Source: Methylotenera_A sp040079935 (GTDB lineage: Bacteria; Pseudomonadota; Gammaproteobacteria; Burkholderiales; Methylophilaceae). From it: 64,000 nt of DNA. Shown here piece by piece: positions 34,130 to 42,600 of the stretch. The stretch spans positions 43,426-107,425 of the forward strand of contig JBEBJI010000005.1 of NCBI GenBank assembly GCA_040079935.1, read 5' to 3'. The notes beneath the pieces were generated by a model. It was not told the origin of the DNA, searched no databases, and saw only the letters and a list, made by a program, of their open reading frames with translations. Every line of letters begins with the position of its first letter. Position 1 is the stretch's first letter. A program made the position numbers and the translations under genes.

Positions 34130-34855
34130 TTACTTGAGCGCCGCTTGTTGTTTTTGAAGTAATTCTGTAATGCCAGTTTGCGCTAAATCCAGCATGGCGT
34201 TCATGGCGGATTTATCAAATGGCTCGCCTTCTGCGGTGCCCTGAATTTCCACAAAACCGCCGTCGGTGGTCATGACTACGTTCATATCAGTGCCGCAATC
34301 AGAGTCTTCAATGTAGTCTAAATCGAGCACTGGCACGCCTTTATAGACGCCCACAGAAATGGCTGCCACAGCTTGTTTGAGCGGATTTTCAGTAATTAAA
34401 CTTTTTGCTAATAGTGTAGAGATGGCATCATGCAAAGCTACATACGCGCCAGTAATACTGGCGGTGCGGGTACCGCCATCGGCTTGAATTACGTCGCAAT
34501 CAAGATGAATACTGCGTTCGCCTAGTTTTTCTAAATCGATAATGGCGCGTAAACTTCTGCCTATTAAACGCTGAATTTCTTGTGTGCGGCCAGATTGTTT
34601 GCCTTTGGCGGCTTCTCTGTCCATGCGGCTGCCCGTGCTACGCGGCAACATGCCGTATTCTGCGGTTACCCAGCCTTGCCCTTTGCCTTTTAAAAAGCTG
34701 GGTACTTTTTCTTCCACACTGGCGGTGCACAGCACGTGAGTATCGCCAAATTTGATGAGTACTGAGCCTTCGGCATGTTTGGTGTAATGGCGAATGATTT
34801 CAACACTGCGTAAATGATTATTGGCGCGTTGACTGGGACGATTGTTAGATGGCAT
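34130..34855 (-). CDS. rph: Ribonuclease PH
   Basis: 241 residues, the full length. RNase PH is a phosphate-dependent 3' exoribonuclease that trims tRNA 3' ends. The N-terminus RPSQRANNHLRSVEIIRHYT, the SVLIKFGDTHVLCTASVEE strand and the MLPRSTGSRMDREAAKGKQS substrate-binding motif are present, as is the DLDYIEDSDCGTDMNVVMT segment with its Asp pair. It abuts rdgB (0 bp). The phosphatase gene lies 57 bp further downstream in the opposite sense of the order, that is rph follows the phosphatase. Confidence 0.96.
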   Translation of the reverse strand: MPSNNRPSQRANNHLRSVEIIRHYTKHAEGSVLIKFGDTHVLCTASVEEKVPSFLKGKGQGWVTAEYGMLPRSTGSRMDREAAKGKQSGRTQEIQRLIGRSLRAIIDLEKLGERSIHLDCDVIQADGGTRTASITGAYVALHDAISTLLAKSLITENPLKQAVAAISVGVYKGVPVLDLDYIEDSDCGTDMNVVMTTDGGFVEIQGTAEGEPFDKSAMNAMLDLAQTGITELLQKQQAALK

Positions 34856-34912
34856 GGCAATAGCTTTACATTAAAAAAGCCAATTATAAGCGATGCTTAA
34901 AGCTGAGAGAAT

Positions 34913-35842
34913 TTAAATTTTGGGCTTCTGATGCGTTTTGTTTAAGGCATTTTGAATGGCCGCAATAGTGTTTTCGATATCGTCATCCGAAAGATCAAGC
35001 GGATTGGAGCCGTCTAGATTTTGATGTGTTACTGGGTTCATAATGGTGGTGGTTTCGCCTAAAGGCATCAATTGAGTAGAAACTGCAATTTGGCCTGTCA
35101 ATCGATCGCCCCATTGCAAGCCTATGGCGCTCATATTGTCGCCTTTTTCGTCGCTCGCAAATTCGGCGCTGTCCATTAAATCAATGGTGGCATCAGTAAT
35201 ATTATTGCTTCTTTGAATAATTTCTTTAATTTGCTGATCGCTAATCACACCCCACACACCGTCTGTGCACAATAGTATGGTGTCGCCCTCTAGTAATTCA
35301 TGCCTGTCGGCCAAATCAATTTGTGGCGGCGTTTCACCACCCAAACAATTATAAATTTTGTTTTTGTAAGGGTGTGTCGCCATTTCTTCTTTGGTAATCA
35401 TGCCTTTTTTATACAGGGATTGCACTACGGAATGGTCTTCAGTACGAAACAGTAAGTGGCCATTACGAAAATGATATAGCCGCGAATCACCCACATGTGC
35501 GCAATACAAGTAACCGCGCTGGATAATGGCAGTAACAATAGTAGTGCGCGGCGACTCGATTAAGTCTTCGGCTTGCGTCACGTTCTCTATCATATCGTGC
35601 ACTTGTTGCACATGTTCGATTAGGAATTTTGCCGGGCTACTCAGTGCTGGCACAGCCAACCGCTGAAAAGCATCAGTAAGGGTTTTTACTGCCAATTGCG
35701 CTGCGATTTCGCCATTGCGGTGGCCTCCCATGCCGTCCGCCAGTACCAGCAAAAGCGCATCTTTACTATATGAATAGGCCAATCTGTCTTGATTATATTG
35801 CCGCGGGCCTTGGCGGCTATTCTGATAAATAGTAAATTTCAT
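34913..35842 (-). CDS. PP2C-type serine/threonine phosphatase
   Basis: 309 residues. PP2C/PPM metal-binding motifs are LVLADGMGGHRNGEIAA, AHVGDSRLYHFRNGHL, ILLCTDGVWGVISD and EKGDNMSAIGLQW. The N-terminus NSRQGPRQYNQDRLAYS holds the first conserved Arg and Asp. There is a polar, Ser/Asn-rich C-terminal tail with no membrane helix, so it is cytoplasmic. It follows the Ser/Thr kinase gene by 10 bp, so the two form a kinase-phosphatase pair on one message, located between rph and yicC as in other Betaproteobacteria. Confidence 0.93.
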   Translation of the reverse strand: MKFTIYQNSRQGPRQYNQDRLAYSYSKDALLLVLADGMGGHRNGEIAAQLAVKTLTDAFQRLAVPALSSPAKFLIEHVQQVHDMIENVTQAEDLIESPRTTIVTAIIQRGYLYCAHVGDSRLYHFRNGHLLFRTEDHSVVQSLYKKGMITKEEMATHPYKNKIYNCLGGETPPQIDLADRHELLEGDTILLCTDGVWGVISDQQIKEIIQRSNNITDATIDLMDSAEFASDEKGDNMSAIGLQWGDRLTGQIAVSTQLMPLGETTTIMNPVTHQNLDGSNPLDLSDDDIENTIAAIQNALNKTHQKPKI

Positions 35843-35852
35843 TCGATTAAAT

Positions 35853-36794
35853 TTAGAGCGGTTTATTTAGCGCGTGTTTAATTTTATTCACAAGACTTGG
35901 TTTTTTTATCGCTAGCGGTGGTACGTTCTCTAGCAAGGTTTTTTGCAGAGAGAATACACTTTGCGGTCTTTCTAGATAATCTAGTTTTAAGCTGTTATCA
36001 ATAATTTCTAACAACTCTTTGGTGTAGATACCCTTTCCAATTTTAACGGCGGGCGCTAAGAAATCTTCTTTTACGCGCAAATTTGCCGCCATAGGGGCTG
36101 AGCGAACTAGGCACGAATACATGCTTGCACCCACGCTATAAATATCGCTCCAAGGACCTAGTTGTTTACGTTCAAAATACTGTTCAGGCGGGGCGAAACC
36201 AGGCGTATAGCTGGGAGATAATTTAGACTCTACTTGAGTTAGTGTTTGTCTGGCCGAGCCAAAATCCAGCAATACAGGAGAGCCATCTAAGCGAATATAA
36301 ATATTGGCAGGCTTAATATCCAAATGTAGTAATTTTTGTGTGTGTACTTCGCGTAAACCATTGAGCAGTTCGCCAAACACTCGGCGCACAAATTTTTCGT
36401 TGACTGGCTCGGGTTGCGACAGTATGTAATCTTGCAAGGATTTACCGCGCTCATACTGCATTACCATGTAAACGGTGTTGTTTTCTCTAAAAAAATTAAT
36501 CACACGCACAATATTTTTGTGATCAATTTTGGCTAATGCCAAACCTTCCTCAAAAAAACATTTAAGTCCGTGCTTAAAAGTAGCTGCATCATCGTCCGAG
36601 CCCAAAAGAACAGTCGCGCCTTCTTCGCGCAAGGCTAAACCTGTCGGCATGTATTCTTTAATAGCGACGATATTTTTGTTCATATCCTGCGCTAGATAGA
36701 CAAAGCTAAAGCCGCCCGTACTCAAGACTTTGGTGATAATGTAGTCTTGCAGCATGTAGCCGATTGGCAGAGATTGATTTTTACTTGTGGCCAT
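35853..36794 (-). CDS. Serine/threonine protein kinase
   Basis: 313 residues. The Hanks-type kinase fold shows the glycine loop STGGFSFVYLAQD, the ATP-binding Lys in IVAIKEYMP, the catalytic loop HLDIKPANIYI and DFG in LLDFGSARQTL. APPEQYFERKQLGPWSDIYS is the P+1 and substrate region. There is no transmembrane helix or extracellular sensor domain, unlike PknB-type kinases. The partner phosphatase follows in the same operon; the targets are unknown. The start is divergent from yicC. Confidence 0.94.
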   Translation of the reverse strand: MATSKNQSLPIGYMLQDYIITKVLSTGGFSFVYLAQDMNKNIVAIKEYMPTGLALREEGATVLLGSDDDAATFKHGLKCFFEEGLALAKIDHKNIVRVINFFRENNTVYMVMQYERGKSLQDYILSQPEPVNEKFVRRVFGELLNGLREVHTQKLLHLDIKPANIYIRLDGSPVLLDFGSARQTLTQVESKLSPSYTPGFAPPEQYFERKQLGPWSDIYSVGASMYSCLVRSAPMAANLRVKEDFLAPAVKIGKGIYTKELLEIIDNSLKLDYLERPQSVFSLQKTLLENVPPLAIKKPSLVNKIKHALNKPL

Positions 36795-36886
36795 CTAATT
36801 GGTTTAGCTAATTAATTCAGGATATTCTCGCATAAAATCATGGGTATTTGATACAATTATCACAAATTACTTTAAGAATGCAAGCT

Positions 36887-37753
36887 ATGATACTCAGCAT
36901 GACAGGTTTCGCGTCGCAGGAATACAACACTTCAGGTGGCGTTTTGTTGCTGGAGTTGCGTTCGGTTAATCATCGTTATCTCGAATTACAGCTTAAACTA
37001 GATGATAATTTGCGCGTTTTTGAGGCGACGGTGCGTGAGCAAATTCAGGCTAAATTAGGGCGCGGTAAAGTGGATTGTCGTTTGAGCTTAGTGCGAAACA
37101 ATGCTCTGGAGACCGCTCCAGTGCTTAATCACAGCGTGATTCTGAAAATTGCCGAAAGTGCAAAAACCGCTGCGCAATATTTTCCACACACACAGCCAGT
37201 CAATATGTTGGAAATTTTGCAAATGCCAGGCGTAATGACGACAGCAACGCTAGATACCGATGCTTTAGAAAATGATTTAAAAACAGTTTTAAATATGGTG
37301 TTGCAAGATTTAATCGATGCCAAAGTACGAGAAGGTGAAAAGCTAAAAAAAATTATCTTGGCACGTTTGCAAGAAATTGAGCATTTGGTGGCAAAAGTGA
37401 AACCCATGATGCCCGCTTTAGTGAAGCAATATCAAGAAAAACTCACCGCTAAATTGCATGAGGCCAATGCCAGCAATGATGACGAACGCATACGTCAAGA
37501 AATTGTTTTATTTGCGCAGCGCATTGATGTAGATGAAGAGCTGGTGCGCCTTACCAGTCATATTGAAGAAGTAAAACGCATTTTGAATGCAACAGCGGCG
37601 GCGGGTAAGCGGTTAGATTTTTTGATGCAAGAAATGAATCGCGAGGCAAATACGCTGGGTTCGAAATCGGTGGCGATTGAAACCAGTCAAATTTCGATGG
37701 AATTAAAAGTGCTGATTGAACAGATGCGCGAGCAAATTCAAAATATTGAATAG
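36887..37753 (+). CDS. yicC: YicC-family endoribonuclease
   Basis: 288 residues from the ATG at 36887 (MILSMTGFASQEY), which matches the known YicC start and length better than the open frame 13 codons further upstream. The N-terminal LELRSVNHRYLELQLKL and the C-terminal GKRLDFLMQEMNREANTLGS are diagnostic. YicC is an RNA-cleaving enzyme implicated in small-RNA turnover in E. coli. In many relatives gmk is the next gene, whereas here about 5.6 kb is inserted between them. Confidence 0.95.
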   Translation: MILSMTGFASQEYNTSGGVLLLELRSVNHRYLELQLKLDDNLRVFEATVREQIQAKLGRGKVDCRLSLVRNNALETAPVLNHSVILKIAESAKTAAQYFPHTQPVNMLEILQMPGVMTTATLDTDALENDLKTVLNMVLQDLIDAKVREGEKLKKIILARLQEIEHLVAKVKPMMPALVKQYQEKLTAKLHEANASNDDERIRQEIVLFAQRIDVDEELVRLTSHIEEVKRILNATAAAGKRLDFLMQEMNREANTLGSKSVAIETSQISMELKVLIEQMREQIQNIE

Positions 37754-37819
37754 CTATTCAATTTGATGGCTAGATTTTAGTGCATAAACCTGGCATTTTT
37801 TTGGTATAGGGCATCAAAA

Positions 37820-37836
37820 TGCACCAGTATTGTGCA
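37820..37836. promoter_or_regulatory. NtrC-type binding site
   Basis: TGCACCAGTATTGTGCA is a near-perfect match to the NtrC palindrome TGCACyA-N3-TrGTGCA (arms TGCAC and GTGCA, 7-bp centre). It lies about 75 bp before the sigma-54 -24/-12 element at 37896, a normal distance for an enhancer-type activator. Confidence 0.7.
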
Positions 37837-37895
37837 AAAAATTAAAATCCTGAGTTAATTTTTTATTAACATATTGATTTATAACAATAAATAAA

Positions 37896-37913
37896 TTGGT
37901 ATGCGCTTTGCTT
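37896..37913 (+). promoter_or_regulatory. Sigma-54 promoter of the ATP-grasp/Anbu operon
   Basis: TTGGTATGCGCTTTGCTT has GG at 37898-37899 and GC at 37910-37911, exactly 10 bp apart, matching the sigma-54 consensus TGGCAYG-N4-TTGCW well. The start of transcription would be near 37923, about 20 bp before the ATG at 37944. Together with the NtrC site this indicates nitrogen-responsive control. Confidence 0.72.
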
Positions 37914-37943
37914 ATGCTTTATGAAATATATAAAGTTTAAGTC

Positions 37944-39440
37944 ATGCAAAAATCAGCCCAGCAGTTTTTCGATGAAATGCAGCTAAATACTACCGATGTA
38001 CGTAGTATTTATTCTGCTTACAATAAATGGTTACTAAATGTGCCTCATCAGCAGCTGGCCACCAAACGAGCTGAAGCTGAGGTGCTGTTTCGCCGCGTCG
38101 GTATTACCTTCAACGTATATGGCGAAGAAGACGGTGCGGAGCGCCTGATCCCTTTCGATGTTATTCCGCGTTTAATTTCAGCTAAAGAATGGTCGAAGTT
38201 GTCGGCAGGAGCTATTCAGCGTGTGCGTGCACTTAATATGTTTTTGCACGATATTTATCATGAGCAAGAAATTATTCATGCAGGTGTTGTGCCAGCGAGC
38301 ATTTTAGCTAACAGCCAATACCGCCCAGAAATGTTTGGCGTTGACGTGCCAAACCAAGTTTATGCGCATATTGCGGGTATCGATTTGGTGCGCACCAGTG
38401 AATCACAATTTTATGTGCTAGAAGATAATTTACGCACGCCTTCTGGCGTATCTTATATGCTGGAAGATCGCAAAATGATGATGCGACTTTTTCCTGAGCT
38501 ATTCCGTCAATATTCAATTGCACCAGTAGAGCATTACCCGCAAGTGCTGTTGAATAACTTACGTGCGGTGGCGCAGCCAGGGGTGCATGAGCCCACGGTA
38601 GTTTTACTATCGCCAGGGGCTTATAACAGTGCTTATTTTGAGCACGCTTTTATTGCCCAGCAAATGGGTATTGAGCTAGTAGAAGGCCAAGATTTGTTTG
38701 TGCGCAATAACGCAGTTTACATGCGCACCACACAAGGTCCACAGCGGGTTGATGTGATTTATAGGCGTATAGATGACGATTATTTAGATCCATTGGCGTT
38801 TAATGCAAATTCAATGTTAGGTGTGCCAGGTTTGCTTTCGGTGTATAGAAATGGTGGGGTGACCTTGGCAAACGCTGTAGGTACAGGTGTAGCTGATGAC
38901 AAAGCGGTTTATATTCATGTGCCTGCGATGATTAAATTTTATTTGGGTGAAGAGCCTCTTTTAGAGAATGTACCAACATTTGAGCTAAATAAAGAAGATG
39001 ATTTACAGTATGTTTTGGCTAATTTGGATCAATTAGTAGTGAAAGAGGTGCAAGGTTCTGGTGGATACGGCATGCTGGTTGGGCCTGCAGCAAGTAAAAA
39101 AGAGCTTGAAGAATTTCGCCTGCGTATTTTATCCAGCCCCTCTAGCTATATCGCACAGCCGACACTTGCACTATCAACCTGTCCAACCTTGGTAGAAAAT
39201 GGTATTGCGCCACGCCATGTTGATTTACGGCCATTTGTACTTTCAGGTAAAACGGTAACACTGGTGCCTGGTGCGCTTTGTCGCGTAGCTTTAAAAGAAG
39301 GTTCATTGGTTGTCAACTCATCGCAAGGTGGGGGCACCAAAGATACTTGGGTGCTTGAAGGGGAATTAGAAAACCTTAAGCAAAAAGCAACAAAAGTAAA
39401 ACAAACTAACAATAGCACTACTGAAGAACCAGTATGCTGA
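37944..39440 (+). CDS. Circularly permuted type 2 ATP-grasp protein
   Basis: 498 residues. The family joins a carboxylate to an amine using ATP, and is predicted to make peptide or amide bonds. The ATP-grasp pieces occur in permuted order. Characteristic stretches are LEDNLRTPSGVSYMLEDRKM (about 150-170), IYRRIDDDYLDPLAFN, ANAVGTGVADDKAVY and VVKEVQGSGGYGMLVGPAAS. It is first in a tight operon, overlapping the alpha-E gene by 7 bp. The substrate is unknown; it may act on a small molecule or a protein end. It is one component of the cluster that often carries Anbu. Confidence 0.92.
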   Translation: MQKSAQQFFDEMQLNTTDVRSIYSAYNKWLLNVPHQQLATKRAEAEVLFRRVGITFNVYGEEDGAERLIPFDVIPRLISAKEWSKLSAGAIQRVRALNMFLHDIYHEQEIIHAGVVPASILANSQYRPEMFGVDVPNQVYAHIAGIDLVRTSESQFYVLEDNLRTPSGVSYMLEDRKMMMRLFPELFRQYSIAPVEHYPQVLLNNLRAVAQPGVHEPTVVLLSPGAYNSAYFEHAFIAQQMGIELVEGQDLFVRNNAVYMRTTQGPQRVDVIYRRIDDDYLDPLAFNANSMLGVPGLLSVYRNGGVTLANAVGTGVADDKAVYIHVPAMIKFYLGEEPLLENVPTFELNKEDDLQYVLANLDQLVVKEVQGSGGYGMLVGPAASKKELEEFRLRILSSPSSYIAQPTLALSTCPTLVENGIAPRHVDLRPFVLSGKTVTLVPGALCRVALKEGSLVVNSSQGGGTKDTWVLEGELENLKQKATKVKQTNNSTTEEPVC

Positions 39441-40381
39441 GTCGAACCGCAGATCATCTTTATTGGATGGCACGTTCTATTGAGCGAGCTGAAAACATGG
39501 CGCGCGTCTTGGATGTGACATATAACATGTCGCTGGTACCAAACGCAGCCGAAAGTGAAGCAGCATTATGGCTACCAGCTTTAGAGATTTCTGGTAATGT
39601 AGAAGTTTATGAGCGTGACCATGAAGAGTATTCTGCAGCTGAGGTCATTCATTATTTGGCAATGGATATGAATAATCCATCCAGTATTTACAGTACGCTG
39701 CGCACTGCGCGTGAGAATGCGCATGCGGTGCGCGTAGCAATGACCACTGAAACTTGGGAAAATATAAATGCGCTTTGGCTAGAATTTGATCAGTTTAAAA
39801 GTCAAGATTTTGCCCAAGATGGTTTACGTGAATTTTGCGATTGGGTAAAAGCGCGTTCCCATTTATTTAGAGGCGTATGCTTTGGCACCATGTTACGTGA
39901 TGATGCTTTTAATTTTGTGCGATTAGGCACATTTATCGAGCGTGCGGACAATACTGCGCGTTTGTTAGATGTGAAATATCATTTGCTGTTGCCCGCGCAA
40001 GAAGAAGTTGGCGGGGCGGTGGACTATTATGAATGGAGCGCGGTACTTCGTTCTGTTTCGGCTTTTCAGGCTTACCAAAAAATATTTAGCGATACAATTG
40101 TGCCGTGGCGTGTTGCAGAGTTGCTTGTGTTACGTTGCGATATGCCACGTTCATTACATGCTTGTTTTGATGAAATTACACCGATTTTAGAGCAGCTTTC
40201 TGGCGTACGCGCAAGTGAATCCAGAAGGTTGGCGGGTGAGTTGCATGCTAAATTACACTATGGAAAAATGAACGATATTTTTCAAAATGGCTTGCATGAA
40301 TTTTTGAGTGATTTTATTGAATCTAATAATTTACTTGGCACAGAAATCCAGCGTACTTTTCTAAACGCGGCAGTGAATTGA
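39434..40381 (+). CDS. Alpha-E domain protein
   Basis: 315 residues, all-helical. The family start MLSRTADHLYWMARSIERAE and the repeated Arg/Glu-rich helices, for example RLGTFIERADNTARLLDVKY, are diagnostic of the alpha-E superfamily, which is almost always next to a circularly permuted ATP-grasp gene. It is thought to help that enzyme, perhaps as a partner subunit. It overlaps the ATP-grasp gene and precedes the transglutaminase by 1 bp, so the three are translationally linked. Confidence 0.92.
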   Translation: MLSRTADHLYWMARSIERAENMARVLDVTYNMSLVPNAAESEAALWLPALEISGNVEVYERDHEEYSAAEVIHYLAMDMNNPSSIYSTLRTARENAHAVRVAMTTETWENINALWLEFDQFKSQDFAQDGLREFCDWVKARSHLFRGVCFGTMLRDDAFNFVRLGTFIERADNTARLLDVKYHLLLPAQEEVGGAVDYYEWSAVLRSVSAFQAYQKIFSDTIVPWRVAELLVLRCDMPRSLHACFDEITPILEQLSGVRASESRRLAGELHAKLHYGKMNDIFQNGLHEFLSDFIESNNLLGTEIQRTFLNAAVN

Positions 40382-40382
40382 T

Positions 40383-41276
40383 ATGCTACTAAGTATCGAG
40401 CACCATACCCGCTACGCCTATAGCGAGCCAGTCAATTACACTATTCAGCAATTACGCTTAACGCCTCATAACGGCTTTGGTCAGCACGTAAAACGTTGGG
40501 ATATTAAAGTCAACGGTAATTTGCACGCAGTTGAAGATTCGTACGGAAATACCACGCATACCATGGTGGTAGATACGCCACATACAGAGATTATTATTAT
40601 TGCTTTTGGTGAAGTCGAGACAGGGCTAACAACTGAAACCATTGAGCAAAACAAAACGCAACATCATGTTTTACCATTATCTATTTATTTACGTGATACG
40701 GCTCTAACTACTAGTGATGACAGAATTCGTGCATTTGCAAAACAATTTCAAACAATATCTGCCAAGCAAAATATGGCATTAGAAGAAATGATGCACACCT
40801 TGCTTGACCGTGTGAATTATATAAAAGGTGTGACCGAGGTAACGACTTCGGCAATCGAGGCATTTCAGCTTGGGCAGGGCGTATGTCAAGACCATGCGCA
40901 TGTGTTTATTGCTTGCTGTCGCAGTATAGGCCTACCAGCTCGCTACGTGAGTGGTTATTTATTTACCGAAGATGGCAGCCTTATGCAAACGCATGCTTGG
41001 GCAGATGTTTGGTTGCAAGACGAAGGCTGGCAAAGTTTTGATGTGTCTAATGGTTGTCGCACTTATGGGGTGCATGTCAGGTTAGCGACAGGGCTAGATT
41101 ACCGTAGTGCAAGCCCTGTAACAGGCATGCGCTCAGGCGGCGGGGTTGAAGGCATGGCGACCAGTGTAGTTGTCAATCAAGCAGGCGCGCCCATAAACAA
41201 ACAACGACACATAAATCAAGCAGAACTTATTAGGCAAGCCGAATTACTTAAACAAGCACAACAAGCACAGCAATAA
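40383..41276 (+). CDS. Transglutaminase-like cysteine protease
   Basis: 297 residues. An N-terminal strand-rich domain (LLSIEHHTRYAYSEPVNYTI, LRLTPHNGFGQ) precedes the papain-like core. The catalytic triad appears as Cys (about 167) in QGVCQDHAHVFIACCR, His in QTHAWADVWL and Asp in FDVSNGCR. The C-terminus is Gln- and Ala-rich. Homologues (bacterial transglutaminase-like proteins) act as peptidases or in amide chemistry and usually lie with alpha-E and ATP-grasp genes. It is followed after 2 bp by the VOC gene. Confidence 0.92.
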   Translation: MLLSIEHHTRYAYSEPVNYTIQQLRLTPHNGFGQHVKRWDIKVNGNLHAVEDSYGNTTHTMVVDTPHTEIIIIAFGEVETGLTTETIEQNKTQHHVLPLSIYLRDTALTTSDDRIRAFAKQFQTISAKQNMALEEMMHTLLDRVNYIKGVTEVTTSAIEAFQLGQGVCQDHAHVFIACCRSIGLPARYVSGYLFTEDGSLMQTHAWADVWLQDEGWQSFDVSNGCRTYGVHVRLATGLDYRSASPVTGMRSGGGVEGMATSVVVNQAGAPINKQRHINQAELIRQAELLKQAQQAQQ

Positions 41277-41278
41277 CC

Positions 41279-42481
41279 ATGTCATTTAACTCATTAAAAT
41301 TTGATCGCCACGGCGATAAAGAACACTCCCCATTTTTCGAGGAAAACCTCATTCGCTTGTTAGAAGAGCGCGATAGGCTTGGCTTAACTTCGATGATTCA
41401 CGAAATCGATGCGCTGATGATTACGGTTGACCCAGAACATTCAATTGAATATGTTGCTGAGCTGGCATTAATGACGCCATATCATTATTTGGTAACATTA
41501 GAGACTGAAAAGCACTGGACGCACGTATTACGTATTGATTTAAATTCTCCTGATATTTTATTGCGTGAGGTGAAAGACCCTAATTTTAGAGGCATTTTTA
41601 GAAGTTTAAATGAAATATATCCAGTAGGCGCAAAAAAGCCAAATAGCCGCTACATGGGTGAGATTATTCGTGTAAGCGATTTGCATAGCGTGGTTAAAAT
41701 GCAGCAACAGCGCGAATTTAGATTTTTTAATCAAGATGAAGTGCGCAAGCTGGAACTGCCTGGCAATATAGCCGTGAGCAAGCCCTCGCCATATACACAC
41801 AATATTGTAGCTTATTTAGAACGTCAAGCAGATGAACCAAGAGTGTATGCTTTAGGTGTAAGTGTCATTCGGCCAGATGTACAAGCTGCATACTATGATG
41901 CAAAAACATTGCAAAATAAATTAGGCATTAGTGATTTATTGCTGCCGCTAGATCACCTTGCAACGCGTGTTTACAGTCAAAATCGCGAAGTGGCAATTTT
42001 GGAATATTTGTCATGGTCAAGCTACTATTTCTGGGGCGCATATAATATTAAAGACCAAAATTCATCAACGAATGTCACTAAAAGCGCACATGCAATTCCA
42101 GAATCAAAAAGCCCAGCTAAAGTATTTACGGCCAATAACACGCCTTATTTTATTAATCACTTGGAGCGCTTGCCATCACCTACTGAAACGTTTGTGAGAA
42201 ACTATGGCCCCCGCCTACATCACATGGCAATCTCGGTAAAAGATGGCGAACTTGGTGGCAAAGAACATATCGATGTGGTGGTAGATGCCATTGCAAAAAA
42301 TGGCAAAGGATTTTTACTGGACGTGATTGGTTCTAAAGAGCAGGGCTTAAAACAAATTTTTTCAAACGCTTCGGAACATTCCTCGCTCATCATTGAATAC
42401 GTACAACGCTATGGTAGTTTTGATGGATTTTTTACAAAAGAAAACGTGGCTAAACTAACTGAGGCTGCAGGATTCATGTAA
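41279..42481 (+). CDS. VOC-superfamily protein resembling 4-hydroxyphenylpyruvate dioxygenase
   Basis: 400 residues. A candidate iron triad matches HPPD in order and surroundings: H226 in LPLDHLATRVYS, H314 or H315 in RLHHMAISVKDG, and E373 in LIIEYVQRYGS. The end FFTKENVAKLTEAAG also resembles the HPPD C-terminus (F.GNFKALFEA). The N-terminal half (about 40-220) would be the first VOC repeat. Homology to HPPD itself is inferred from these motifs alone, so a different substrate is likely. It is fourth in the operon, 2 bp after the transglutaminase gene. It is not a member I would expect in the ATP-grasp/alpha-E/transglutaminase set. Confidence 0.65.
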   Translation: MSFNSLKFDRHGDKEHSPFFEENLIRLLEERDRLGLTSMIHEIDALMITVDPEHSIEYVAELALMTPYHYLVTLETEKHWTHVLRIDLNSPDILLREVKDPNFRGIFRSLNEIYPVGAKKPNSRYMGEIIRVSDLHSVVKMQQQREFRFFNQDEVRKLELPGNIAVSKPSPYTHNIVAYLERQADEPRVYALGVSVIRPDVQAAYYDAKTLQNKLGISDLLLPLDHLATRVYSQNREVAILEYLSWSSYYFWGAYNIKDQNSSTNVTKSAHAIPESKSPAKVFTANNTPYFINHLERLPSPTETFVRNYGPRLHHMAISVKDGELGGKEHIDVVVDAIAKNGKGFLLDVIGSKEQGLKQIFSNASEHSSLIIEYVQRYGSFDGFFTKENVAKLTEAAGFM

Positions 42482-42600
42482 TTTTTGTTGTACATTTTTT
42501 AAATTTCGTCAAATTAACCATTAAAAAATCCTTAGTTATTTCTGTAAGAGAATATTCAAAATGGTATGATTTAGGACATATTAATTTTTGAACAAATCAT

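Noticed and set aside
37944..41276. Cyanophycin synthesis cluster
   Set aside because: The ATP-grasp is of the circularly permuted type 2 class and there is no CphA or CphB; the alpha-E and transglutaminase partners point to the Anbu-linked set instead.
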